Shown in pieces: positions 1-10,640 of a stretch of 64,000 nucleotides of DNA. Position 1 is the stretch's first letter. Each line of letters opens with the position of its first letter. The stretch comes from Macrotis lagotis (lineage: Eukaryota > Chordata > Mammalia > Peramelemorphia > Peramelidae), in the NCBI RefSeq assembly GCF_037893015.1, contig NC_133666.1, positions 257,492,294 to 257,556,293 of the forward strand, written 5' to 3'. The position numbers and the translations under genes are program-made. The notes beneath the pieces are model-generated. The model was given only the letters and a program-made list of their open reading frames with translations, was not told the origin of the DNA and ran no database searches.

Positions 1-113
1 TTGCCCAAGATCACACTGGTAGTACAAGTCAAGTATCTGAGATCATAGTCGAACTTCTGTCCTCCTGATGCCAACATCAATGCTCTATCCATTGTGCCAT
101 CTAGCTGCCCTTG
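1..113 (-). repeat. Marsupial tRNA-derived SINE, truncated by window edge
   Basis: Minus-strand copy of the abundant marsupial SINE. Reading the complement, it opens with the gggcagctag-type head and includes the B-box-like 'gttc' region. The rest of its 3' part lies outside the window. Confidence 0.8.
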
Positions 114-1455
114 AAGGGGAAAATAAAGAAGGTGGAAATGAGTATGAGGAAACTTACTCTCAGAATTGGCTGAAATAGGGAGTAACATACACTCTAAATT
201 AAATATAAAATATATCTTACAGTATGTAAAAATAGAAGAGAAACAAGATAGGAGAAGGGGAGAGACTAATAGAAAGGAGGGCAAATAGGGGAAGTATCAG
301 AAGCAAAATACTTAAGGATGGACAGGGTGAAAGGAGAGAGAAAAAGAGTAGGATAGATCAGGAAAATAGGATGGAGTGAAATAAAGTGAAAAATAATAAC
401 TGTGAAAAAATTTTAGAAGCTTTTTTCATGAAGACCCATTTCTGAATAGATAATTGATTTAAAATTATAAAAAATAAGAGATCATTCTCAACTGATAAAT
501 GACCAAAAAATATGAATAGGCAGATTTTGAAGGAAAACATCAAATCAATCTATAGCCATATTAAAATGCTCCAAATTATTGTTGATTAGAGAAATGCTAA
601 TTAAAATAACTCTGAGATGCTACCCCACACCTATCATATAGGTTAATATGACATTCAAGGAAATTAGCAAATGCTGGTAGAGATTTGGGAAAGTTATGAC
701 ACCAATAAACCATTGGTGATTTTATGAGCTTATTAAACAACCATACTGTAGAGATTTTGGCACCATATATAAAAGGTTATAAGACTATATATATACTTTT
801 GATTCAACAATGTCACTTCTAGGTCTGTATCCCAAAGAGATAAAAAATTTAAAGGGAAAGGACTTAAATGTACAAAAATATTTTAGCAGCTCTTTTAATG
901 GTGACAAAGAATTGAAAAGTGAGCTGATGCTCACCAATTGGGGTTTATGATTTTGAGGAAACACTATTGTGCTATTATAAATCATAAGCAGCATGCTCTC
1001 AGAAAAATCTGTAAAGACTTATATGAACTGATGCAAAATGAAATGAGCAGAACTAGGAGAACATTGTACACTTCAATAGCAATATTTTATGATTATCTAC
1101 TGCTAATGAATGAGATATTCCCTACAATATAATAATCTAAAGTGATTCTGAAGGACTTATGATGAAAAATTCTATGTATCTCCAAAAAAAGAACTAATGG
1201 AATTTGAATACAAATCAAAGCATAAAATAACTTTCTAGAGATTTTTTTGGGAACATGACTATTATGGTAATATGCTTTGTACGACTGCTATGTTTAACCT
1301 ATATGAAATTGCTTGCCTTCTCAACAAGAAAGGAAAAGAGGTAGGAGAGGAGGGAGAGAATTTGGAACTCAAAAGTTTTTTTTTAAAAGCTAATGTTAAA
1401 AATTGTTTTATATACAATTGAGAAAAATCAAATATTAAATAAATTTTTAAAAATG
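114..1455 (+). repeat. L1 element, internally deleted (inter-ORF region joined to 3' end)
   Basis: Bases 114-390 resemble the purine-rich stretch between ORF1 and ORF2 of marsupial L1 (compare 18250-18560). At about 390 the sequence switches to the ORF2 3' part and 3' UTR, including the 'attgttgattagagaaatgc' region near 578 and the 'cccaaagagat' segment near 830. It ends in an A-rich tail near 1440. All frames are broken. Confidence 0.75.
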
Positions 1456-1474
1456 TAGCAAAGATAGTTGGTTC

Positions 1475-2950
1475 TTGTCATTTGTTATCAAAAAAGATCA
1501 AAATGACATCACAAGTTTGAGAAAAATTACAGTGTGTCCTATTGTGGCTGATCAGACCAATACAAGCTCAGAATGCTCTACCACAGATTGGGCACAAATA
1601 GTCCATGTGAACACCTGGGGTGAGTACTCTAAACTTATGTATGTCACATTTCCCTTGAGTTGCTTCAATTCTGCCTTCCCCATAGAGTGCATCACCCTCA
1701 CTGATGAAGATATGCCATGCTGGACAGTCCTTGCCAAGTGTCTCCCTATATGTACAATCAATCCTAAAGTTTTTCAATGACTTTCAGGGTGTCTCCACTT
1801 CTTCTGACCCTTTTGTGAGCACTTGCCCTATGTGAGTTTTCCACAAAATAGTTTTTTTTTGACCAAATGTACTTCTGGCATTCTAACAACATATCCAGCC
1901 CATCATAGTTACCCTCTCTGTAGTAATGTTGGAATGCTAGGCAGTTTAGCTTGAGAAAGGACCTCAGTGTCTGGGTATCTTCTCCTGCCAGGTGATCTTC
2001 AGAACCTTCCTAAGACAATTTAAATGGAGGCTATTCAGTTTCCTGACATGGCACTGGTAGACTGTCTAGGTTTCACAGGCAAATAGCACAAGGTCTATAG
2101 ACCTTCAGTTTGGTAGTCAGTTTGATACTTCTTCTCTCCCACAATTTCTTTCAGAGTATCCTGAATACTGAGCTAGCTCTGACAATGAGCATGTCAATGT
2201 ATACCCCCTTGGAAAAAAAAACACTGCCTAGATGAGTGAACTTGTCCACAGTACTCAAAACTTCTCCATTAATGGTTTCACATATGGATGGTGTGGTGCT
2301 GGTTGATGGAACACCTCTTTTTTCTTGGTGTTAATTGTTAGACAAAAATTAGCAAAAGCAGCAGTGAATCTATCCATACTTTGTTGCATCTCAACTTCAG
2401 AGACTGAGTACACAATCATCTGCAAACAGAAGATCATGCACTATTACTCCCTCTTCTTTGGTCTTGGCTTGTAGCCTTTTCAAGTTGAAGAATTTGCCAT
2501 CTGTGTGGTAGCTGACGTTGAGGCCATGTTCATCCTTAGGGAAGGTGTTTGATAACATGGTTGCACACATCAAGTTAAAAAGCATGGGAGCAAGGACACA
2601 TGCTTGTTTTATTCCATTGGTGACTAGAAAATCTCAAGAGCATTGTCCACTATCCTGAAACTGGGCATGCCAACATGAAATTGACATACAATATTGATGA
2701 ACTCTCCAGGCAACCAAATTTTGACATACTTTTCCATAAACCCTGATGACTGACAGTATTAAAGGTCTAAGGCAGATCTTCAAGTGATGTGTATTGACCT
2801 CTGTGTTCTGGTCCTGGCATTTTTCCTGGAGTTGATGGGTAGCAAACATCATATTGACTATTCCTTGACCCTTTCTGAAGCCAAACTGGCTCTCAGGGAA
2901 GGGACTATCTTTCAGATAAATGATCAGCCTTTTGAGAAGGACTCTGGAAA
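1475..2950 (-). repeat. RTE-like non-LTR retrotransposon, 3' portion
   Basis: Minus-strand fragment with a decayed reverse transcriptase. The complement of 2397-2585 encodes a peptide with LLFADDCVL, matching the catalytic F/Y-ADD motif, preceded by TDGKFFNLKRLQAKTK. The next frame (2255-2437) continues with a 'CLTINTKKKEV' segment typical of the RT region after the catalytic box. Several related copies occur in this window. Clade assignment to RTE is by recognition of these motifs and of the 3' tail, not by search. Confidence 0.7.
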
Positions 2951-2951
2951 G

Positions 2952-3005
<54 letters not shown>

Positions 3006-3145
3006 GTTCTTTTATTTAATCATTCATTTATTTATTTTTCATCCATATGCACATGTATATTTTTAAATTACAAAATTTTCTTCCTTCCTCCCTCCCCACC
3101 TCCCTCCCCACCTCCCTCCCCTCAGTGGTGAAAAGTCAGTTTAGC

Positions 3146-3207
<62 letters not shown>

Positions 3208-3425
3208 TATATGTATATATATAATTTTGATAAATATGTTTACAAATTAGTCATTTTTGGTAGGAGGAATTAGGATTAAGAGAAAAATATACATGAGATA
3301 ATTTTTTTAAAACATGTTCATCAGATTCTGAAGGGTTTTTTGTTTTGTATTGTTTTGTTTTGTTTTGTTTTGTTTTGTTTTGTTTTGTTTTGTTTTGTTT
3401 TGTTATGTATTTCTTCCTCTTCTAG
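2951..3425 (-). repeat. L1 3'-UTR fragment with (CT)n, (TA)n and (TTTTG)n
   Basis: An insertion that splits the RTE-like element. The middle resembles the antisense L1 3' UTR also seen at 18723-18960 ('ctcagtgg' followed by an AGTTTAGCA-like stretch). It contains (CT)n at 2954-3001, (TA)n at 3149-3222 and (TTTTG)n at 3350-3404. Confidence 0.65.
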
Positions 3426-4620
3426 TGAGAATCTTACCAGCAATTACTAAGAGAGAAATACCCCTGTGATTGTCACAGGTCAATCAATTTCCTTTACCTT
3501 TATATAGATAGACAATGGAGGCATCCTTGAATTTTGGGGGATAACCTCTTCATACCATATGGTGTGGAAAATTTCAGGGAGTTTTTGGATGAGCAAAGGA
3601 CTCCTCCACCTTGTAGATCTCAGCTGAAATTTGATCAGCACCAGGTGCTTTGCCACTTAAAAAGAGACTAATGGCATTCAAAGCATCTTGTTCAGTTGGA
3701 ACTTCAGCTAGGACTGATTGACTTCAACTTGAGGTAAATGGTCAGTGACTTCTGCAATGGCTGATGATGGTCTGTTAAGAACACTATGAAAGTGTTCAGC
3801 CCATTTCTCTAGGATCATGTCCCTATCATTAATCAATGTGGATCCATAAGCACTAAGTAACTGAAATGCACCATATGTCTTTTGCCTTTAAATAGCCTTC
3901 AGGGCACCATAAAGCATTTTGGTTTGTTACTGTCTGCATAAAACTGAATTTCATCTTCCTTCTTACTTGGCTAAGAGTTCTGCATCTCTCTAAGCTTTGC
4001 TTGGACTTTACTTTTGACAGACTTAAATGCTGCTGTCTTAGAAATTGATGAACTGTCCTGCTGTTAAACCCTGTGGAGTTCTCGTTTTTTTGAGTGTGTT
4101 CAAGGAAGACTGGTACTAATGCTGCGAGGGATGCTGAACCCTCGTCACGGCTACACTCCACCTCTGATATTCACCTAAGCCACCTAACTCACCTGTGACT
4201 CTAAGTTGCTCTAGCATGGAAAGCGGTCACATCTTGGTAAACTGTTTTGGCAGGAAGGCTAAACCAGGTTGAGGGTAACTGAAAGAATCTAAAACTCATA
4301 TGTGAGTAGTGGGGGATGTCTACCCCAAGCTTGTGAAGTCTTCCACTGGTGGAATGGGTGAAGAACAATTCGTTCCCATGGCCATGAGCTCAGCTGAAGC
4401 AGGTGCTCTGAAAGTAGCTTATTTTATTGAATCTACTTTACAGGTATTTAGAGCCTGGTAAGACATCAAAGATGCCAAGATCATCCACTGACTCTAGAGT
4501 CATCACCTGTTGCCTTCCTATTCTGGATCATGATGACTTTGGAAGAGAGAGTGAAATAGTTGATTTTTTTGCAGCTCTACTTCATCCAAATCTAATTTAT
4601 GCATACAACAAAAGAGCAAA
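3426..4620 (-). repeat. RTE-like retrotransposon, 5' portion
   Basis: Continuation of the element interrupted at 2950. The segment beginning 'cagcaattactaagagagaaat' (about 3438) matches the corresponding part of the copy at 25530. Bases 4170-4620 belong to the 5' region of the same family by resemblance. Frames are disrupted by stops. Confidence 0.6.
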
Positions 4621-4739
4621 AATAGTATTTGCTACTTTTAGGAAGATTTGGGGGGGAATTTGTCACTCTTGTGGTCTCTTTATCCATCATTTTGTCAGAA
4701 ATCCTAGATGAAATCCTAGACTCCATACTATAAGCATTT

Positions 4740-5060
4740 GGAAGCTTATCCAAGACAGTCACCTAAATGAAGTTTTAAATTTGTGCCAATTAGCATTATC
4801 TTTCTTTTCAAACTCATCTCTCTTCTGAACTTACTATTTAGGGAAACTCTATCTTTCCGAACAAGTAGATTTAGAGTGCTAGTGTCCTCCTTAATTCCTC
4901 CTTGTCACCAAAAACATCCAATAATTTGCCAAAATTCTGTAATTTCTTTATCTTTAACATTTTTTGGATCTCTCACTTTTTTGTTCACTCTCATGGTCAC
5001 TACTTTAGTTCAGGCCTTCATAAACTTTTGCCTGGACCACTACAAAAGTCTTTTAAAAAT
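4740..5060 (+). repeat. L2 LINE fragment
   Basis: Degenerate L2-like sequence in sense orientation. The best block is 5000-5050, around 'ttcaggccttcataaac' and 'gcctggaccactacaa', which is a recognisable conserved L2 stretch. Confidence 0.5.
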
Positions 5061-5160
5061 TAGTTTTTATTGATTTTTTTTTATTTCTTTCCAGTTCCCT
5101 TGACTTAAATTCTCTTAGAGAACTATCTTGTGTAACAAATAATATTTAAAAGAAAAAAAG

Positions 5161-5310
5161 AGGGCAGCTAGATGGCTCAGTGACTAGAGCACCTGGAGTC
5201 AGGAGGACCTGAATTCAAATCCAAGCTCAGACACTTAATAATTACCTAGCTGTGTTGGACTTGGACAAGTAACTTAACCTCATTGCCTTAAATAAATAAA
5301 AAAAATATAA
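5161..5310 (+). repeat. Marsupial tRNA-derived SINE
   Basis: Sense copy with the 'gggcagctagatggc' head, the 'gacacttaataattaccta' middle and an A/T-rich tail. It sits inside the antisense L1. Confidence 0.85.
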
Positions 5311-5860
5311 TTATCAATATGTTGTAAAAATTTTAAAACATATAGAACACTTGTGGAACCCTGTCTCCAAAGGAAAGTGTTATGAATATCTTTTCATCTC
5401 TCTCTCTTTTTGACCCTGTGTGTTCCTAATAATTTTGTAACACTGATATTTTTTTGTGTATGTGACTCTTCCATTTACATTGTTGAAATAATTTTATATA
5501 TTATTTTATTGGAGCTACTTTACTGTGTATCAGTTTATGTAGAATTCTATACTTTTCTATATTTTTCACATTTATCATTTTCTGCAGTGTAGTAATATTC
5601 CATTGCATTTATGCTTTTGCTACAATTTTTTAGCCATTTCCCCATCTATGGGTGTGTATTTTGTTTCTGGTTTTCTGTTATTTCAAAAAGTCCTGTTATA
5701 AATATGTCAGTATATATATATATGTTATAAACATGTCAGTAATTTGTTATTATCAATAGCCTTCTTACGATATAGATATAGATATAGATATAGATGATAT
5801 AGATCCAATAATGGAATTTCTTGGTCAAAGGGAATGGATATTCTTGGTCAAAGGGAATGG

Positions 5861-6018
5861 TCAGGGAAGCTAGGTGGCGCAGTGGATAGAGCATCAGCCC
5901 TGGAGTAGGAGTACCTGAGTTCAAGTCCAGCCTCAGACACTTAATAATTACCTAGCTGTGTGGTCTTGGTCTTTCACTTAACCCCATTGCCTTGCCAAAA
6001 AAAAACCTAAAAAAACCC
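5861..6018 (+). repeat. Marsupial tRNA-derived SINE
   Basis: Sense copy with an A-rich tail. The flanks share a duplicated 'aagggaatgg'-type site (5851-5860 and about 6019-6029, one inserted G), interpreted as the target-site duplication. Confidence 0.88.
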
Positions 6019-6181
6019 AAGGGGAATGGGTATTTATCTGTATAAGTTCAAATTCCTTTTTATCATTATTACCAGTTCTCAGGGTGTAAGTTAAACCTCA
6101 GAGTTGTTTTGATTTGCATTTTTCTTATTGTGATATGGAGCATACTGTCATGTTGTTATTAATAATTTGCAATTCTTTTTA

Positions 6182-6319
6182 CTTTTTTTGTTTGTTTTTG
6201 CAAGACAATGGGGTTAAGTGACTTGCCCAAGGTCACATAGGTGTCTGAGGCCAGATTTGAACTCAGGCCCTCCTGACTCCAGGGCCAGTGCTGTATCCAC
6301 TGAGCCACCTATCTGGCCC
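6182..6319 (-). repeat. Marsupial tRNA-derived SINE with perfect 14-bp target duplication
   Basis: Antisense copy beginning with a T-rich tail. It is flanked by identical 14-mers, tgcaattcttttta, at 6168-6181 and 6320-6333, which define the insertion precisely. Confidence 0.92.
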
Positions 6320-7998
6320 TGCAATTCTTTTTAGAACTATTGGTTCAAATGCTTTAACTGCTTACCCGTTGGTTAATGACTTTTGGTTACATATATGTGT
6401 GTGTGTGTGTGTTTGTGTGATACACACACATAATTATCTTTTATTGATTTGTATATTTACAGTCACTAGAAAATTATCAGATAAATTTGATGCATTATTT
6501 TCCCCCATTGAACTTTTCCCCTTATCTGAGAAACAGTCATTTTAGGGGGGCAGAAGCTTTTTTTTTTTTCATATAATGCAAATCATCAGTTTTATCTTGT
6601 GGAATTGTCTCTGTTCCTTCTTTGTTTAAGAATACATCACCAAACATTTAATGTGAGGTGGATATGAGCAGCTTTCTCAATTTTTTTAATAGTATTATCT
6701 TTAGTATTAAATTCACATATCCATTTAGAATGTATTGGAAATGTTGTGTAAGGTATTTGTCTAAGCTTAATTCCTACCTGTGGCTTTCAAGTTTTGCCAG
6801 CAGTTTTGAACAATTAGGAAGTTTTTTCTAAGTAATTTATGTTTTACACATTATAAAATACTGAGTTATTGGGTTATATTATTTCTGATTCTCTCTCATC
6901 TAATCTCTTCTCTTCACCTACCTCTCTATATTTCAGCAATGCTAGATGGTTTTGAGAATGACTATTTTTTAATATAGTTTGAGATCTAGAAATGTGATTT
7001 TCCCCCTAAATTTTTATTACTTTTGATAAATTTCTTTCTTCTATTTATCTTTCTTCAGTGAATGTTTTTATTATCTTAGCAAAATCTATAATATCCCTTT
7101 GATAATTTGATTATCTCATTATTAATATAAATTAACTTTACCAATGTCATATTTATTTTAGTGGCAGGGTCTAACTATGATTATTAGAGATTCCTCTAGG
7201 TATTTAAACTTTATTTCTTTACAAAGAACTTTGTAATTAAAATATATATACATATATATGTATATATATATATATATATATATGAACTCTTTTGTGATTG
7301 ATCCTCAGATATTTTTATATTTTGTAGTGATTTGAAATGGGATTTTCTGATATTGTCTTGGTATATTAATATTGTTATATTGAAATGTAATTGAATTTTG
7401 AAAGTTTATAGAATCCAGCTTTGCTAAGCCTATTATTTTTCTTTAGTTAGTATCCTTGTGGATTAGTATCCTTGTGGATTTTTTTTGTGAGTTTTCCAAG
7501 TAAAACATCATTTCATTATCAATTAGGGATAGTTTTATTTCCCCTTTGCCTTTATTTTCCTCTATGCTTTTACTTTATCTTATCTCTTGATCTTATTTTC
7601 AGAATAGGTCATCTTGTGCTTCATCTTGAGATTCTATGCAATTTGGAAACATTCCAGTGCTTATTTTAGTTGCTGGTGGGTACATAATAGTCTTATATTA
7701 TTCAAGTTTCCTGTCCCTTAGTCACTACAGAATTTATTGTTTATCAGCAGAATTGTTAAATTTAGCTTTGTTAATTTATATTCTTGGGCTTTTCAAGATA
7801 TCTTTTCCTGAAGGAATTCTTTGAATTCTTTACTTTTGGTATTCAAAAGTTCTGGGCAGTTTTAATTATATTACTATTTCTTGCAGCACATTGTTCCATT
7901 TTTACCTTATGTTCTCCTAAGAGAGTTATAAATCCTTTTATTTATTCTATGTACCCCACTTTAGGATCAATATATTTTGTTTGTATGGAGATCATGTG

Positions 7999-8005
<7 letters not shown>

Positions 8006-8075
<70 letters not shown>
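8006..8075 (+). repeat. (CT)n microsatellite
   Basis: About 70 bp of CT dinucleotides with an imperfect border, nested in the antisense L1. Predicted short proteins here are only S/L or R/E dipeptide repeats. Confidence 0.95.
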
Positions 8076-8081
<6 letters not shown>

Positions 8082-8814
8082 GTGTCTTTCTGTCTCTCCT
8101 AATTTGTCAATGTATGCTTTTAGGATCATTGATTTTACTCTGTGGACCACTTCAGCCACTTTCCAGAGATTCTGATTTCTTTTTTCATCATTTTCACTGT
8201 TTTTCATGTAACTGTTGATCATTTTTATGATTTTTCTTCTTTTATCCACTCATTATTCAGATTTTCATTGACTCCATTTAGGTTTTTGCCTTTTGTTTTT
8301 GCTCCTTGAACTGGTAATTTTTTTATTTCTATATCTAAAGAATATATTTAATGTTTCTGTCCCTTTTAATTTCATTCATATATTTATGCATTTCATTTAT
8401 ATATTTAGCAATATCTCAGTGCCTAAGTCCATGATTAATTTTTGTAAATGCTTCATGTAGTGAAGAAAAATATGCATATGCTTCAGTGATTCCTTTAAGA
8501 ATGTGCTATAAACTTTTAGCTAAAAGCTCACCAACAATTTGTTCAATTATATGTTTTATCTTTTCCTTATTTTTCTGTTTGAAAAGAGTTCTGTCAACCA
8601 AAAAAGAGAAAAATTTTTAAAAAATCATGTACCATTATTTGGTTACTTTCCCTGTATTTTTGCAGTTTTGTTAATTTTAACCTCATGAATCTAGATGCAA
8701 TGTCACTTGGAACATACAAGTTCAAAATTAGTACTGGATCATTGTCTAGAGCTCTTATTATTTTTGCCTTGATATGATTCCAATCATTATTTTTTGGATT
8801 CATCTGATAATATT

Positions 8815-9010
8815 AATTATAGTTAACACTTATGTATATCAATAAGTTTTGCTAAATATTTACAAATATTATTAAATTTGATGCTTTCAATAACTGTGAG
8901 GTAGACTCTTGTATTTGATTTTTTTATTTTTGAGGAAACTGAGGCAAGTTTAATGACATATCAATCTCTAACAGTCAAAAACAGAATAGACTAGAGATGG
9001 GAGATTCAGG
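8815..9010 (+). repeat. MIR/THER-like SINE
   Basis: Sense copy of a MIR-type element, best matched around 'gaggaaactgaggcaag' (8933-8949) and the preceding 'ctgtgaggtag' block. Confidence 0.6.
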
Positions 9011-10459
9011 AATGAAATAGAAATTTAATTTCAAAGTGAGGAAAATATCCTATAAGCAAGGAGGCAGATTTGATTAGGCCTTACCTCTGATGAGGGGACC
9101 TGCTTTAGTGTAGGTAGATATCATTGTTTATACTTACAGCTAGGTAGTGAGCTGTAACCCAGACAATGAAAGATAACAGCAACATTTAGACAAGTTAACA
9201 GTTCTTCATGATTTGAATGTAGATACAGTAGGTACTTGTCTGAGCTCAGAGAACATCTGATATTGGTCAAAGAGTTACATGAAACAATTCTGGAATTTTT
9301 CTTTGGCTGAAAGCATCCAGAGATTGAATGCAAAGGACTATTGTTATGCCAAGTTCAGGACACAGCTTGCTTGTTGGGATTTAGCTCTGGAAATCAAGGT
9401 GTCTCCTAACTAGTGTTTGAGATAATTGGTCTTCCTGATTGTAATGGTTGTATTTTTTTTCATTACACCACCTAGCTGCACATGATGCATAATATATTTT
9501 GTTCTAGTTTCTCATTTCAGTTCTAAGTAAGTCTGCTTTTTATGTGTGTCATAACCAGAGATTATAGGGTTTTGTTTTTATTTAATTTGTCACTCTTTTT
9601 ATTGACTGGTTTAGTCTACGTACATTTACATTTAAAGTTCTTTACATTAAATTTACATTTAAAGTAATAAGGATTATTATGTTTTCCTCCATTGTGTCCC
9701 TAATATTTTTATTTGGATTTGTTTTTTAAAGGATTTATTTTATTTGATTGACTCTTTTAGGTCAATACTTTTTCCTTACAGGAAGGGAAGGGAAGGTTAG
9801 ATTTTGATACATGATATGCTATTCTCTGTCTCAAATCATGCAAAACAATTTAATCCCCTTCTCTCTCCCATTACCTCCCTACCTGTTTGAAATCTTTTCT
9901 CAAATCCTTTTTTTTTTGACCAACATTTTGTGCCCTTGTTTTACCCTGGGGTGAGAAGGATATTTTCTATAGAGGCAAAATATTTTCTTAGGCAAAGTGG
10001 CCTTCTTGTATTCTAATTCCTCCTAGATTAGATCTTCCATTAGAGACATATACCACTTTTCTCATGAGATACTCTTCAGTGAAACTCTTCCTCCTACTAT
10101 ATTGCATTATTTTTCTTTTCTTTTTCATTTTAAAAATTCTTCCCTTTTTCCAATCTTTTATTTTTAATCTAGTCCTCCTTCTTCTAAAAGACTAATAGAA
10201 TTACATTTTCCTATTGACTTGATTAGGGTACATCATATATGTTTTTTATCCTCCACTTCTCCTCTTCCCATTTATGTGATTGCTTATTTTGTGATTTAAT
10301 CCCATAAAATACATTGGTTTACCTGGAGAATGGGAGATTAGGTTAAAGATTGTTCTTCCCTGTCACCCTTTGTCTTTGAAGTCATCTTTCATTTTATCTT
10401 TTTATATTTTTACTTTAAAAAATCTTTTTTTCTTTTGAGGCAAGAGAGCTTCTACATAT

Positions 10460-10640
10460 CTATTTTCCTCCTATTCCAATCCATTGTCCATATAGCTGCC
10501 AAAATCTTCTTCCTAACATGAAAACCTGATCATGCCACCCAGGTACTCAGTATGTTCTAATGGTTCCCTGGTTGATGTACCTTCAAATTTAAACTCATTT
10601 ACTTGTCAGAAATGTTCATGGAAAATGCAGCAGAGTCCTA
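10460..10640 (+). repeat. L2 LINE fragment
   Basis: Degenerate sense L2 segment. Recognisable pieces include 'ccattgtccatatagctgcc' near 10482 and the 'tgatcatgcc' block near 10528. Confidence 0.5.

Larger units (their letters stand above)
5060..10450 (-). repeat. Long, old L1 element (antisense) interrupted by SINEs
   Basis: Reading the complement, the region runs from an L1 EN/inter-ORF part (about 8430-10130) to the ORF2 3' end and 3' UTR (5380-7440). Bases such as 5590-5660 and 6090-6130 correspond to the conserved L1 3' ORF2 segment. It is highly diverged and has no open frame. SINEs at 5161-5310, 5861-6018 and 6182-6320 and microsatellites at 5770-5804, 6391-6425, 7242-7283 and 8006-8075 are nested in it. 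Confidence 0.55.

Noticed and set aside
2397..2585. Reverse-transcriptase-like peptide with FADD motif as a functional gene
   Set aside because: The element is split into short frames with stops and insertions; it is a dead retrotransposon, not a gene.
5161..5235. tRNA gene
   Set aside because: The head of the SINE is tRNA-derived and has B-box-like sequence, but the same unit recurs many times with SINE tails and target duplications.
7449..7480. CRISPR-like or other regularly spaced repeat array
   Set aside because: Only two units, no spacers, and mammalian context.
8006..8075. Serine/leucine- or arginine/glutamate-repeat protein
   Set aside because: Frames exist only because a dinucleotide repeat is open in several frames on both strands.
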